From assembly GCA_958510825.1 (NCBI GenBank), contig OY294045.1, forward strand, positions 98,268,988-98,332,987: a stretch of DNA of 64,000 bases, written 5' to 3'. The DNA comes from Brachypterus glaber (taxonomy: Eukaryota; Arthropoda; Insecta; Coleoptera; Kateretidae). The translations under genes were made by a program, and so were the position numbers. Below, piece by piece: positions 30,485 to 42,457 of the stretch (positions are counted from its first letter, which is position 1; the number at the start of each line of letters is the position of its first letter). The notes under the pieces are model-generated. The model was not told where the DNA came from. It made no database searches and saw nothing but the letters and a program-made list of their open reading frames with translations.

Positions 30485-31930
30485 ATCCGTATATTTTTAA
30501 AATTTTATTTTAATATACATAGCCTATAAGATCTAATTCTTAAAAGTAAGCATGAGTAACGTCGGATATTTTCGGGTTTTGTTCGGACCCCTCTAAGTAA
30601 AAATCGTTGAACTTTGGTAGTGGGGAATTCACACCCAGAAACATTAGCGCGTGTGACCTAAATATGCCTCATTTTAATTTATGGATTTATGAAGAGAATA
30701 AATAGAGCTCCAAATTTTAGAGGTGATCATTCTTGAATAGTTTTTTGTCTTGTTAGTTAAAAAGTATCCAGTAGTGTCAAAAGTGAAAATGTAGTTTCTG
30801 TGAGAAATAATTTTTGAGAATTATTTTCGAATTAAAAAATAGTTTTTAAACTTAGAAAAATTTTGAGACTTGTATTATCCGACATGAAAATAATTGGACA
30901 CTTATAAATATTGTTAGCATGAACACTGATAGAAATTTTGACGAATATTAATTAACTTTGAAAAGTATTTTGTAAAATAATTTGAATGACTTATACGAAC
31001 CAGTTCTAATATTTACACTAAGAAAAATGTGGACAATAATTTGGGATTTGAAAATGATTGCGAATGGTTGGGATTTCAAACATAGAATGTTTTAATTTAG
31101 AAATATTTAATGGAGAACTAATATATAATGGAAATTAGAATTTAAGGGCTTTGCATAGAAGTAGGACTTAGAAGAAAGAATTGATCTTTTATGTTCTTGA
31201 AGAATTTATTCACATTTATTTAATATATTATTCTTAAGTTAAAAAGAAATCGTTTTATCTGTTTCCAAAGCGCCGTCTCCTAGAATACCCGCTCCCGAAT
31301 AAAGTGATAAGTGGTTAAGTATATTCTCCGCTCGAGTATACTTTAAATATGACAGAAGATTGTATGGCCAACCTAACTGAGTAAGTTATCATAAAAGTTA
31401 TAATTAACTGCTCGGCTATAACCGAATTATATACCACATCACAAAATTAGTGATAGAATTCGACATCACTACATTAGTAGAAAAATATTATATATTAGAA
31501 AAAATCCACTTCACTACACATTGTATAAACCTGTGCTATCTGGGTATTGTTTTAAAGCTTTAACAAATAAAACTAAAATTAAACTTTGTGGCAGTACGTA
31601 TTTAAAAAACTAAATAAATAAATAAATAAATAAATAATTATGCCCTATTTTCTAGGCAACAAATATTAGTGTGTTCTGCTTGATTCTGAACCCTTGATAT
31701 AGTCAATTGTAAGATATTAGCTTTAACATTTTTGTTACAGTACTAAATGAATTTAATTAATAAATAAAAGTTAATTTTAGGTCAAATATCGGTAATTGAT
31801 TATGGTTTTCAATTTTAATAAAATAATGTGCGTTTAATTAATTTAACAACTTATATTAATTTATTTTTTAAAAGTATTAATTAAATATAATTATTTATTT
31901 TTCTATATTATAAAATTTAAAAAAATGTAT
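30485..31930. other. No gene seen; (AAAT)n at 31611-31636
   Basis: AT-rich with no ORF of note. A short AAAT microsatellite lies near 31611-31636. No repeat partner recognised. Confidence 0.4.
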
Positions 31931-31948
31931 GTTTGTCCTGTTTTGTAG

Positions 31949-32237
31949 ACCCACTTACAGAGTAGCTAGAACCTTGAAATTTGGCATGTATAATATACAT
32001 TATATATGGAGTATCCCCACTTAGAACACATCCGAAACTTGACCTCCGACCCCCCAACCCCCAACTGGGACAAAATATTAAACCCACTTTTATAGAATGC
32101 TAGAAACTTGAAATTTGATATATCCATGGAGTATGTATTGGAGGAAGCCCCAGCGACCCCAGAAAAAATCAGACCCCTCTAACCCCAAAATGATCAAAAT
32201 TTGCGTTACGTAATACTTGAACGTTCCCTTTTGGCTA
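31949..32237. repeat. Two about 135 bp tandem units ending in a GGGAACGTTC-type end
   Basis: The units start near 31949 and 32083 and share ACCCACTT, TAGCTAGAACCTTGAAATTT-like and TGGAGTAT motifs. The block ends TTACGTAATACTTGAACGTT, the reverse of the GGGAACGTTC end. The LINE at 32238 has inserted directly beside this end. Confidence 0.6.
32225..32237. repeat. Target-site duplication, left (LINE)
   Basis: TCCCTTTTGGCTA, identical to 33120-33132. Confidence 0.85.
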
Positions 32238-33119
32238 GTAGTAGTAGTAGTAGTAAATTTTTGGGTTGGCCAAAGCCGGACAACTAGGCCATTTCTGGCC
32301 CTTTTTGTCACCCCAGGCAATCCCAGCCATTTACTAATTTGAGTCCTCCTTGAACCTGCCCGTCCTTTCAATAAAGGTCAGGATATTGGCCCAGGGGAGA
32401 TCTCTTAGTTCCTCTTGCTTGAGTCTTTGAGTTTCAAAGACTTGCAACCTGATCCTGTCGTATCTGACGCACTCGGCTAAGTAATGAGAGGATGTTTCGT
32501 CCTCTTCGCACTCTGGGCATAGTGGACTCTCTAGAATCCGCATTGTTGCCAGGTGCTTCCTTAGCCTGCAGTGGCCCGTGAGGACCCCTACAAGTTGTCT
32601 GAGTGCAGTTCTTCCTTTTTCCAGCAACCAGTCGGTCTTTGATTTGCTTGGGCCAGCCAGGAAGTCCCTAGCTTGCCGGCAACCGTCGACCGCTCTCCAT
32701 TGCTCCTTTAGCTTGGTATAAGCCCATTCATCGAGAGCGGTCTTTACCTGCTTCCTTGTAACACCCAATATAGGTTCCGGCCCCGTGCATGCCATCCCTG
32801 ATCCGAGTCTTGCAAGTTCATCTGCCTTCTCGTTTCCGGGAATTCCACTATGACCCGGTACCCATACCAGTTGAACGTTTTTGGTCCTTGCTAGCTCTTC
32901 CAAGGCTTCTGCACACTCCCTGACTAGGGGTGACCTAGTGCTGGGATTGCACAATGCCTTTAGAGCGGCTTGACTGTCCGAGCAGATGTATATATCGTGC
33001 CCCCGGTGCTGCCTTATTTCCCTGCAATTTGCCGCTTCCTGTATGGCATAGACCTCAGCTTGGAAGACAGTGGAAAAGCGTCCAAGTGGAAAACTCTTTT
33101 GCAAGTCCAGGTCCTCCAC
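32238..33119 (-). mobile_element. 5'-truncated LINE with RNase H and trinucleotide tail
   Basis: Minus-strand insertion bounded by perfect 13 bp duplications. The 3' end is a (TAC)n-type tail (TAG repeats on the plus strand, 32236-32256). The 5' truncation is inside the RNase H domain. Confidence 0.9.
32334..33119 (-). pseudogene. LINE ORF2 C-terminal part: RNase H and zinc-knuckle region
   Basis: 261 codons, uninterrupted. RNase H motifs: E22 in FQAEVYAIQEA, D48 in ICSDSQAAL, H90 and D100 in WVPGHSGIPGNEKADELAR. The first catalytic Asp of the domain was lost with the 5' truncation. A C-terminal CCHC-type knuckle is present (CPEC 201-204, H212, C217), followed by a basic tail. RNase H-bearing LINEs belong to the I, R1 and LOA groups among others; I cannot choose between them. 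The intact frame and perfect target duplication indicate a recent insertion. The start Met is only the first available one and the protein is not expected to work. Confidence 0.9.
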
Positions 33120-33132
33120 TCCCTTTTGGCTA
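33120..33132. repeat. Target-site duplication, right (LINE)
   Basis: TCCCTTTTGGCTA, identical to 32225-32237. Confidence 0.85.
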
Positions 33133-33414
33133 AGCTATAATAAATTTTAATTTAATATAGTTTCTTAATTTCTTATTTTCCCATAAATATCACAAGCGCA
33201 CAAAAAAATTAACTTAAGATACTATTAACCACACTTTATTTTTCTAACATATTTTTGGGAGCTGAAAACGAACACGACTATAAAAAATCTCGGTGACCCT
33301 CAAAGTAACTCGCTCCCTTCTTATGTAAAAGGGGTTTCAGTCAGATTTAGCTAAATTTTGGATATGGTATATTTCTCGACATTCTAATAAAAAGTTTAGA
33401 AGGGCACAACCAAG

Positions 33415-33655
33415 GGCGGACTTGGCTTTTTGCCGCCCTAGGCAGTTTACTGCCCCCTTCCGACTGCAATATATTACTGACGGTTTCTACCAAAACTTGG
33501 CGCCCCTACCAAAAAAAAAAGAAACGCCCTCAAAAAATAAAGCTTTATCTCTGACAGGGTCTACCCAAACTGTCCGCCCTTACAAAAAAAAAGCTTTGTG
33601 TCTGACGATATCTACCAGAACTTGGCGCCCCTGAAAAAAAACGCCCTAAAATAAG
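33415..33655. repeat. Degenerate repeat with GCGCCCCT-AAAAAA units, inverted relative of 59150-59750
   Basis: Shows ACCAAAACTTGGCGCCCC, AAAGCTTT and CGCCCT blocks, the complement of the minisatellite near 59.2-59.7 kb. Roughly three units. The ORF at 33422-33634 is a by-product. Confidence 0.55.
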
Positions 33656-34973
33656 ACGTGAAGAAGTTTTTATACGTATGCACAGAATTTTTTTATATAC
33701 TAGCGCATGCGCAAATATAATTACAAATTAGAAAAAACAGCCTTGTCAACAGCTAACGCAACCAACACGAAAAGGGAAGAAGGAAAAGAAAAAGAAAAGG
33801 TCTTACAGAAGACTGGAAATTTTCTATAATCAAAACGGGAGTGGGCATGGTGCCAAGCCAGACAATAACCACTCTTGGCGAATTGAGTAACTAAGAGGGA
33901 TCTGGCTAATTATCCCACGGAGAAAAGGCCAAAAAAACTCCTTTTGGTTTAAACTTTAGGTATAACTTGTCACTATTAAAACATGTTAGGAAGTAAAAAT
34001 TAGCCATAAAAAAGTTAAATATTTAAATAAAATAATTTAATAAAATTTTTTTTTGGCTGATTCGGTCAATGAAATCCAAACCAATCCATTTAATTTCAAT
34101 AGTAAAATAGTTGTAGGTGTCAGATAACGGGTCATCGGGTGAAGCGCTGCATACATCTCATTACTTGGTCAAGGTGAAACTATAACCTTGCGCGAGTCTG
34201 ATGGCCTACATTGATGGGTACCTACCATCAGGAAATATTATTTTTAAAGAGGAGCATTAGTTTTAAAATAAATTCTTTAAGGGAATACATTTTTTTTACT
34301 TAATTTTTTAATTTTAACCCCATATAAATTTAATAGTTATTTATAATTATCAGTACCACTTGATCTTCCCCATAATTAAGATGTATTTGCATACAAAAAA
34401 AGAAGATTTAGTTGATTATTTTTTAACGTTTTTATCAACCAATCATTTAAAAATATTTTGGCCACGTGTTTACTTCTGTCCAATTATATTATAGCTATAT
34501 TGGAAATTTTCTACTGTAGAAAATTCTAGTGAGAATCGCTGTAGTATTTTATTTTTCAGTATTTTTCTTTTACAACAAGATTTCATACCTAAAACTAATT
34601 AAAAATTAAATATGAATATATTATTGTTTATAATTATTGTTATTAATTTATTATTTACCAAAAAATACCTCAAAATATTCTTTTTATAAAATGTAATGTC
34701 AGTTTTTATAGGTTGACTTTTATGAACATGCTTGCAAGCCTAGCGCAGAACCGCGCTAGTCACAGTCACAGTAAGTGACTAATCTATTGACAACTATAAT
34801 TTGCAATTTAAAATGGACAAAAAGGTTTTAGTTTAGCAGTTGAGGTGTAATGAAATTAACCAAACCAAAGAATATGCCCGTAAAATATTAAGATAAAAAC
34901 AATTTATATAAATTTACCATGTAAAAGTAAAAGTTGGTTTCACATATTATAAATCTTTAAAAAATAATCTTCC
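33656..34973. other. No gene seen
   Basis: Mostly AT-rich. Two GC-richer patches stand out without a clear identity: 33845-33935 and 34125-34235 (CTGATGGCCTACATTGATGG, GTACCTACCATCAGG). They could be 3' ends of old retroelements; this is a guess. Confidence 0.35.
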
Positions 34974-35149
34974 GAATTACACATGATTCTTCGAATTATC
35001 GGGAAAAATTCACAGTTTTTATTCAAATTTTGTTGTCAAAGGAAATAATTACTCCAGGGGCGACGCCCCGGTCGTAGTTATTTCCAGACAGTAAATTTTC
35101 ATGAAAACATAGAATTTTTCCCGAATAATTCTCAGCCTCTTGTGTAATT
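34974..35149. mobile_element. Small foldback element
   Basis: Outer arms GAATTACACATGATTCTTCG and CGGGAAAAATTC are inverted at the right end (GAATTTTTCCCG, TGTGTAATT). The centre is a GC-rich hairpin, CCAGGGGCGACGCCCCGG. Confidence 0.6.
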
Positions 35150-35324
35150 ATATATGAAAATATATCACAATACTTTCTTTTATGAGAAAGTAAAAACGTC
35201 CACAACCAGTAATAACGTCTTCATGACCCCAGGGAATCTTCCCCCTCCTGAATCCGGCCCTGTCCATAATTTCAGTTCATTAGACAGTTAGATTTTAAGT
35301 GAAACTTTTTATTTCGCCGTTTAA

Positions 35325-35570
35325 TGTTACCATATATGGTAATTGTTTTGTGAAATTACTAACAACATCGTTGGTTATTTAATGCCACCGATGTTGCTAG
35401 TAATATTACATATCAACTTAGTAATTTAACTAAACTGCGTTGTAATCTTGTAAATTCATAAAAATAATTTTTTTTGTAATTTCACAACATTTTCCTGTGA
35501 TATTACATAATAATTTGTGAAATTATTTCGCATTTTTACAATATTACAACACGTCTTTGTAATTTTAAAT
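35325..35570. repeat. Loose array of GTAATATTACA/TGTGAAATTAC motifs
   Basis: About ten short, partly palindromic variants of TTGTGAAATTAC and GTAATATTACA spaced 20-35 bp apart in an AT-rich background. Confidence 0.45.
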
Positions 35571-36211
35571 AAATAATATGGAGGATAAAATAATAGATAA
35601 ATAAATATACCATCCCATTTAAAATGCCTAAATACAAATCTGTGCCAAATTCCACCTACTTCATTTGAAAATTTTAAAAAAAAGTTTTTGAATGAAGTGG
35701 GACGGGATATTTTTTTTTTTTTGAGCTAAATTTAGGCACATAATCTTGTTTTCGATTAAAAATAATTATAAAAGTTTTTTCTATTTTGCGACTCTTATAG
35801 CTCATAATAACACGCATTTTGCGTGTTCTTATAGGCCCATAAGAGGTCTGTACTTTTTGTTCTTTTGGGTGGACCCAGACCCAAATGTCGCTTTTAAGTT
35901 AAATTTTCTACAAAATTTTGTGTTTAGGTTATTTTTACCATGTTAAAATTGTGGCTTGGTTAATTGCAGTAAAACAGAGAAGAATTGACTATAAAATATA
36001 TCAAAATATCATTTGATCTTAGAATTTTAAACGTGGTGTAAACTGTAATGCCAATCCAAAACAAAAATCCCTAAATCAGTCATCAATTTAAATGTAAGTT
36101 TTTTTTTTAATTTTAGAGCAAAATAGAAAAAATTGTATAAAGCACTCGTTTCATAACACGTTTTTAGCGCACTAGGTATGTTATGAAACTAGTACTTTAA
36201 TATAATATTTT
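35571..36211. other. No gene seen
   Basis: AT-rich. The ORF at 35746-35946 has hydrophobic low-complexity composition and no start context worth noting. Confidence 0.4.
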
Positions 36212-36262
36212 AATTATATAAAGAACTTTCACTTTCGGGTTTAGACCGTCTTAATGGATTTT

Positions 36263-36312
36263 CACTTTCCGACGTTTCGTTTGGACTTTTTAGAGACATC
36301 TTCAGGGATTAA
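36263..36312 (-). ncRNA. Hammerhead ribozyme with destroyed stem II
   Basis: Same layout as 9005-9064 on the minus strand, and the core CTGAAGA and GAAACGTC survive. The stem II 3' strand and loop are changed (TAAAAAGTCCAAAC in place of loop plus GAGAC), leaving GTCTC unpaired. Likely inactive. Confidence 0.7.
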
Positions 36313-36348
36313 TCTGAAACTAAGTTTCGAATCAACTTGTGTCACTAT

Positions 36349-37149
36349 TTATGACGAGTTGTGGTTATTCACCCGTGACGAGGTTTTTCCTATCAAAGAC
36401 TTCCATATTGCAGGTAAGTGGTAACCAGTGTCCCGATTGATATTGTTAGGATGCTTGATGATTTCTATCGATTCCCGTATCTTCCTTGGCATTTTTCTGT
36501 TTTCTGTTAATATTTGTTTTGTTTCAGACAAATTGATTTTATGACCTGTTTCATGTACATGTTCGGCTACTGCCGATAAGGAAATTTGTTTCTTTCTTAT
36601 ATTGCGCTCATGCTCTTGAAGTCTTGTAGAAATTTTTCTCTTAGTTTCACCTATGTAAACCGTACCACAGGAGCAGGGTATTTTATATACGCCTTCTGAA
36701 CTCAGGGGTATTTTGTCTTTTGTTGAAGTCAAACATTGACCTAATTTTTGGTTGGACCGAAATATAGGCTTAATATTTGACTTCTTCAAAAGTTTACCTA
36801 TTTTATCCGTGATACCGCTTACATAGGGAAGTATAACTTGTGTCTGTCTGTCATTGTCACTATTGTCCTGTTGTTTGGGTCTGGGATTTCTGTATTTGTA
36901 TATGGTCTTATTAATGTCTTTTTTGGTATAACCGTTCATGGTCAAGGCTTTGGTTAGTTTAAGGAGTTCTGTGTCTAGGGAATTCTTGTCTGAAATCATG
37001 AAAGCCCTATGAACAAGTGAATTAACCGAGCGTTTTTGAGAGGGATGGTGATGTGAAAATGCGTTTAGGTATCTGTCAGTGTGGGTTTTCTTCCTGTATA
37101 CCGAGTGTCCTATTGAGCCATTTTCCGTTTTGTAAACCAAAACGTCCAA
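36349..37149 (-). pseudogene. Penelope-like polyprotein fragment: linker and GIY-YIG endonuclease
   Basis: 266 codons, matching residues 67-332 of the copy at 9094-10092 with a one-codon deletion. The reverse transcriptase catalytic part is absent; the GIY-YIG domain (GVYKIPCSCGTVYIGETKR) and C-terminal segment are intact. The sequence breaks off at the palindrome junction, so no native start exists. Near-identical coding sequence in two truncated copies implies a common recent source element elsewhere in the genome. Function not expected. Confidence 0.9.
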
Positions 37150-37288
37150 AAAGGGAAGTGAACAATATCAATAGGGACACTGGTTACCACTTACCTGCAA
37201 TATGGAAGTCTTTGATAGGAAAAACCTCGTCACGGGTGAATAACCACAACTCGTCATAAATAGTGACACAAGTTGATTCGAAACTTAG

Positions 37289-37348
37289 TTTCAGATTAAT
37301 CCCTGAAGATGTCTCTAGTAGTAAGAGACGAAACGTCGGAAAGTGAAA
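37289..37348 (+). ncRNA. Hammerhead ribozyme motif in inverted Penelope terminal repeat
   Basis: Plus-strand intact motif: stem I TTTCAG 37289-37294 with GTGAAA 37343-37348 (five pairs), TCC/GGA; core CTGAAGA 37303-37309; extra T 37310; stem II GTCTC 37311-37315 with GAGAC 37325-37329; GAAA 37330-37333; CGTC with predicted cleavage after C37337. Confidence 0.8.
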
Positions 37349-37610
37349 ATCCATTAACACGGTCCAAACCCGAAAGTGAAAGTTCTTTATATCTTAATGG
37401 CCGTGAAAGCTTAAAATCTAAAATATTTTAATTTTTAAATGCCAAATTTTGTTTGTTTCAGCTGAAGTTTTTTTTTTGGATGGGTGGTATTAATAATTTC
37501 TATTTATTTTACAATCCAAATGAAGTGGCTAGGCTGATCCTAATTAAATTTTTTGACATTCGGGACAGATTTGAATTTTTGTATTCTGCAGGATATCATA
37601 TACCAGATAT

Positions 37611-38346
37611 ACAGGGTGATCCATAACTGGCATGCCAAAATTTAAGAGGTGATTCTAGATCCAAAAATATAAAAAAAGTTCCTATAAAGGTTGGTCCGGA
37701 AATGAGCCCTAAGGGATCTAGGGCCCTTTAAAATTGTAATAAAAATAAGGTTTTTAATTAATAGCTCGGGTACCGTTTAAGCTAGAGCGGCGAGCTTTTG
37801 CATGTATACTAGTATTAATAAGGGCAATAAGTTTATGTTAATTTATTTTTTTAATTTATCCAGAGGCGTGCCCAGACGGACAAAATATATGAGGCTTAAA
37901 ACATTTTTGCCCCAAACTTTTCTATGTGTATGTTTTTTGGATTTGTTGTAAAAAATATAGATTTCTAGAGTAAAAATACATATAAAATATCATATAGTGT
38001 AACACTGTAGGAGCAATCGTTATCAAAAAAAAAATGCAATTAAGAGGAAGTAACATTTTGTGCCACCAAAAACGTTACCTTTTAAAAGGCTATTACTCCT
38101 TTAATATTAAATTTAGGTGTTTTGGTGTATAATACTTTTTTGCTCAGTTTTAAATGAAGAATCACCCTGCAGCATTAAAATTTTATTGGTGCTTTTTTTT
38201 GTTCCCCATTCAATACGTCATCTTCGAAGGGCCGTAGCTCCCTTAGGGCTCATTTCCGGACCAACCTTTATAGAGACTTTTTTTCATATTTTTGGATGTA
38301 GAATCACCTCTTAAATTTCGGTACGCGAGTTCTGGAACAGGCTGTA
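37611..38346. mobile_element. TA-flanked CAGGGTGATC foldback MITE, copy B
   Basis: Left end TA|CAGGGTGATCCATAACTGG. The right end reads TTCTGGAACAGGCTG|TA, which belongs to the other family (20251-21112), so this copy looks chimeric or has exchanged an end. Confidence 0.7.
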
Positions 38347-38552
38347 TTTAATAAAACAAATCGTGCTTGTAAAAAAATATTTTTTTTACATTTTAAATGA
38401 AGTGGGGCGGACACTAATTTATTTTTTTTAATCTAAATTTTTAAAACTTGAAAAAAAAACTCGTTTTTTAAATACCCTTCTATGCAGTTGTTTTTAACCC
38501 AATAATTCTGCATGATTGTTACCGCAAAATAATAACTGCTATAGTTAACCTC

Positions 38553-38957
38553 AATGGAGCTCTCTACAACTAGAATTATGAAACAAAAGACGTCTACCCT
38601 ATCTCTATCTCATTTGTGCTACACTTTCCAGCCAACCAAATAAATACTGTATTTGTTTTTCATACAACAAATACAGTATTTATTTGGTTGGCCGGAAAGT
38701 GTAGCAGTGAGCGGTAGGAACGAACATAGCTAATGTGAATCTGTAGAATAAGATAATTCTACTAAAGTTTAGATGGCGCCAGTAATTTCTTTAATATAGT
38801 TACACTTTTCGCCCGGCCAAGTAAATATTGTATTTGTTCAACAAAGAACAAATACAGAATTTGTTTGGTTGGGTGGAAGTGGGAGTGTATGTATGTCTTC
38901 TATCCTTTTTGGGTAGAACTTTTGTCCCTGTCTAATCTAACGGGAGAAATCTCCATT
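38553..38957. mobile_element. Double-hairpin MITE, copy 1
   Basis: About 405 bp with ends AATGGAGCTCTC and GAGAAATCTCCATT. Two hairpins: the first around CCAACCAAATAAATACTG (about 38623-38702), the second around TTTGTTC near 38815-38885. Copies 2 and 3 are at 39218-39631 and 44318-44731, all in the same orientation. Confidence 0.8.
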
Positions 38958-39217
38958 GTATAACAACATCTTTTCCGAGAGTAATAAACTATTTTTTTTG
39001 TTGTAATGGGCACTTAATTAAATTTTTTAGTTTCTCCTTGTTTTGTTGTAAGTATAACGGTAATGCAGTAAACATTAAACATAAATTTTTAGATCATGCA
39101 AATTCATGGAAGTTACGCTTTTATGATTTATTTAAAATTCATTTTTTGCATTTAGTTCAATTCTATAAACTACAATCAGAAAAATGTTATCTTGTAAAAT
39201 GAATAAGAAATTATTTT

Positions 39218-39631
39218 AATGGAGCTCTCTACAACTAGAATTATGAAACAAAAGACGTCTTCCCTATCTCTATCTCATTTGTGCTACACTTTCCAGCCAA
39301 CCAAATAAATACTGTATTTGTTTTTCATACAAGAAATACAGTATTTATTTGGTTGGCTGGAAAGTGTAGCAGTGAGCGGCACGAACGAACATAGCTAATG
39401 TAAATCTGTAAAATAAGATAATTCTACTGAAATTTAGATGGCGCCAGTAATCCCTTTAATAAAAGTAATATATTTACACTTTTCGCCCGGCCAAGTATAT
39501 ATTGTATTTGTTCAATAAAGAACAAATACAGAATTTGTTTGGTTGGGTGGAAGTGGGAGTGTATGTATGTCTTCTATCCTTTTTGGGTAGAACTTTTGTC
39601 CCTGTCTAATCTAACGGGAGAAATCTCCATT
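39218..39631. mobile_element. Double-hairpin MITE, copy 2
   Basis: Same orientation and layout as copy 1, 260 bp downstream of its end. Its right end abuts a 40 bp stretch (39633-39675) that is also present, inverted, at about 28565-28607. Confidence 0.8.
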
Positions 39632-39675
39632 TAAAAAAATTGCCTTTTAAAATATTAAAAGTAAAAACTTTACGT

Positions 39676-40504
39676 TTTAGTTATGAATAAAAAATAATTT
39701 TTACACCAAAACGTTTTTTACTTTAAAGTAAAAGTATTGTCCCTTACTTTCTTATTTTAATGTTTTCTTAATAAAATTATAATATTTCCCTTTTGATTGT
39801 TGAAAAATATCAATATGATAAAAGAATTCTTTTGAAAATAACCATTTTTATATTTAAATCATTTACAAGTTTACAAATGATTTAAAAGGAAACAATTTTC
39901 AAATTACAATGAATATTTTTATTTTTACAATGGCTTATAAAATTTAAAAATATCTTTTTGAAACAGAAAACACTGTCGGAGCAAAAATATTAGTTTTCTT
40001 TCAAATCATATGACTTTTGTTTGATTTTACAACGATTTTAGTGTAGTACTATAGGATAGCTCTGGTTTTCGCGAAGCAAGACCAGGCCCGGACTGGCTCC
40101 TTTGGGGGCTCTCGGCTAGAGACTGAAGAGGGGCCTCCTTACACCTCCTGTCACCTACATGCTCCGTGTGCTGTGGGGTTATTTGGATTTAAGTACTTTA
40201 AAAATTCTATATATATTATGAGTCATATGATGAGTCATATAAAATTTTGACAGGCTTTCGAAATTTCAACATGCCCACAGCCGGATGTCCCTATACGCCA
40301 ATAACGGCATGGCGTAAGGAGCAAGGATTCCAGGAGGCGAAAACTTATCATAATTAATTTTTCTTTAGTCTAAAAGTTTGTTATACAAGGAATTATGAGT
40401 TAAAGAAAATATCTTGACATAGTTTTTAATTAAAAAACAATTTTTTTTTTCAAAATATTGAAATAAAGTTTAAGCTGACCAAATACATCAGGTATTGACA
40501 TCGT
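39676..40504. other. No gene seen; GC-richer patch 40065-40190
   Basis: AT-rich apart from a patch with GGCCCGGACTGGC near 40083-40095, a motif echoed near 63283 and 33416. No ORF. Confidence 0.4.
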
Positions 40505-41212
40505 ATCTAGAACTGCTTGTAAGCAAATACACACACTTTTCAAACACATAATAAATCCATTCTAGCTCTAGATACGGTATGAATATTCCGTATCAAGTGT
40601 TAGAATGAGCACATGTAGTGCCATCTCTTGTTTATAAAAGTAAAGAAATCTGTAGCAAAATTAGCAAAAATATATATATTTTACCATGAAATATTGAATA
40701 ATTTAATGCAATTTAAAGTTTTGCGTTAAAATTACATAGTTTATTAGTTTTTCTTAATACTTGACCAGTTTTTTATCAATTTAGTTCAAAAAATTAAAAC
40801 TGCTTCATCTATTGTTAAATATTTAAACCTGATATATGTCACAACAATCTGACATAACCTTTAATTTTTGCTTTATAATTTGTAAATATGTGCTAAATTT
40901 AAATAAAAATCTTTTTTAAGTACTGATTTGATAAAATTATTAAATAACATTAATTGCTTTATTTAAAAATATGTGTTTTGTTGCATTTACAATGTCGAGT
41001 CACAAAAAAAAACATTGTTTTTAACTTTATCTGCAGTTTAAAGCCATACAGTGTTTCATATTTGCAGTCGATGAAAAAGTATAGTCTACAACACGTATGG
41101 AATAGTCATTCCGCGCTGGCGGGACCGTCATACTCGTCTGCCGGCTCGTATGACAAACTTTCCGCTCGCGCGGAATATTGTCTATTCCATACTAGTTAAA
41201 GAATATACTATT
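40505..41212 (+). repeat. 700 bp dispersed repeat, copy B
   Basis: Direct match to 25401-26118 over its whole length, including the GC-rich terminal palindrome (GGACCGTCATACTCG, CGGCTCGTATGAC). Confidence 0.8.
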
Positions 41213-41761
41213 TTTTCAACTTTCAATTCTGTAGTCCCATACAATTAACATAAGGCCAGATAGGCTAATAATTTTATAATTGCACTTAAATTAAGATTAT
41301 TTATTAACAATTTTGTTATATTTTTTTAAAAAATACCCAAATTAAAATGCCTACTTAAAAACTGAAACAAGCAAAAGTAAAATTTACTGTTAGTTTGTGA
41401 CGAATTTTATCTGTGTCAAATTTATAAATAGTAAAAATGAAATGAGAATATATTTTTTTAATTTATTCGTAAAAGTATTTAAATATATTTTTTGGCTAAT
41501 TTTATTTATTTTTAACATCAATAAAATATCATATATAACAGGTTGGAAATTACTCATAAAAGGTCTAGTAGACTTTTCACGTCACATGATGCCTGTTCCA
41601 TGTTGAGTCATATGTAAAAAACGCAAACTCTTGGTCTAAGAGATATTTTTTTCAGTGTAGGTAAATCAGAATAATGTGGGGGTAAATGAGGGAAAATAAA
41701 ATATATATAAATATATTAGATATAAAGTACTGCGCATTAAAGCAAGTTATAAACAATAATA
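41213..41761. other. No gene seen
   Basis: AT-rich; the ORF at 41397-41606 is hydrophobic low complexity. Confidence 0.4.
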
Positions 41762-41763
41762 TA

Positions 41764-42457
41764 CAGGGTGATCAATAACTGCTATGCCAAAGTTTAAGAG
41801 GTGAACCTGCAACCAAAAATATGAAAAAAAAGTTCTTATAAAGGGTCCGCAAATGAGCCCTAAGGGAGCTACGGCCCTTTAAAATTGTAATAAAAATAAG
41901 GTTTTTAATTCATAACTCTGGTACCTTTTAAGCTACAGCGCCGCGCTTTTGCAAGTATACTAGTATTAGTAAGGGCAATAAGTTTATGTTAATTTATTTT
42001 TTTCAATTTATCCAGAGGCGTCCCTACACGGAAAAATGTATTAGGCTTAAAACTTTATTTGCCTACTTTTTTTGGATTCTTTGTAAAAAATATGGATTCC
42101 TTGAGTAGAAATACATAAAAAATGTCATATAGTGTAACCGTTAAAAAAAAATGCAATTAAGAGGAAGTAACATTTTGTACCACCAAAAACGTTACATTTT
42201 AAAAGGCTATTACTCCTTTAATATTAAATTTTGGTGTTTTGGTGAAGGTTACTTTTTTCTCAGTTTTAAATGAAGAATCTTGCAGAATTAAATTTTTATT
42301 TATGCTTTTTTTTGTTCCCCATTCAATATGACATCTTCGAAGGGATGTGGGTACCTTAGGGCTCATTTCCGGACCAACCTTTATACAAACTTTTTTTCAT
42401 ATTCTTGGATGTAGAATCACCTCTTAAATTTTGGCATGGCAGTTACTGATCACCCTG
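41764..42457. mobile_element. TA-flanked CAGGGTGATC foldback MITE, copy C
   Basis: Cleanest copy: TA|CAGGGTGATCAATAACTG to CAGTTACTGATCACCCTG|TA, inverted arms of about 90 bp, about 694 bp. No ORF. Confidence 0.8.

Larger units (their letters stand above)
36212..37400 (-). mobile_element. Penelope-like element (copy 2) in palindromic arrangement
   Basis: The minus-strand ORF and terminal repeat (36212-37163) are joined at about 37161 to an inverted copy of the terminal about 240 bp (37161-37400). Both ends therefore carry terminal repeats facing each other, each with a hammerhead or hammerhead-derived segment. Near-identity with 8930-10092 implies recent activity. The junction lies within GGGAAGTGAACAATATC. 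Confidence 0.9.

Noticed and set aside
40118..40160. CTGAAGAGGGG looking like a hammerhead core
   Set aside because: No GAAA and no pairing stems downstream.
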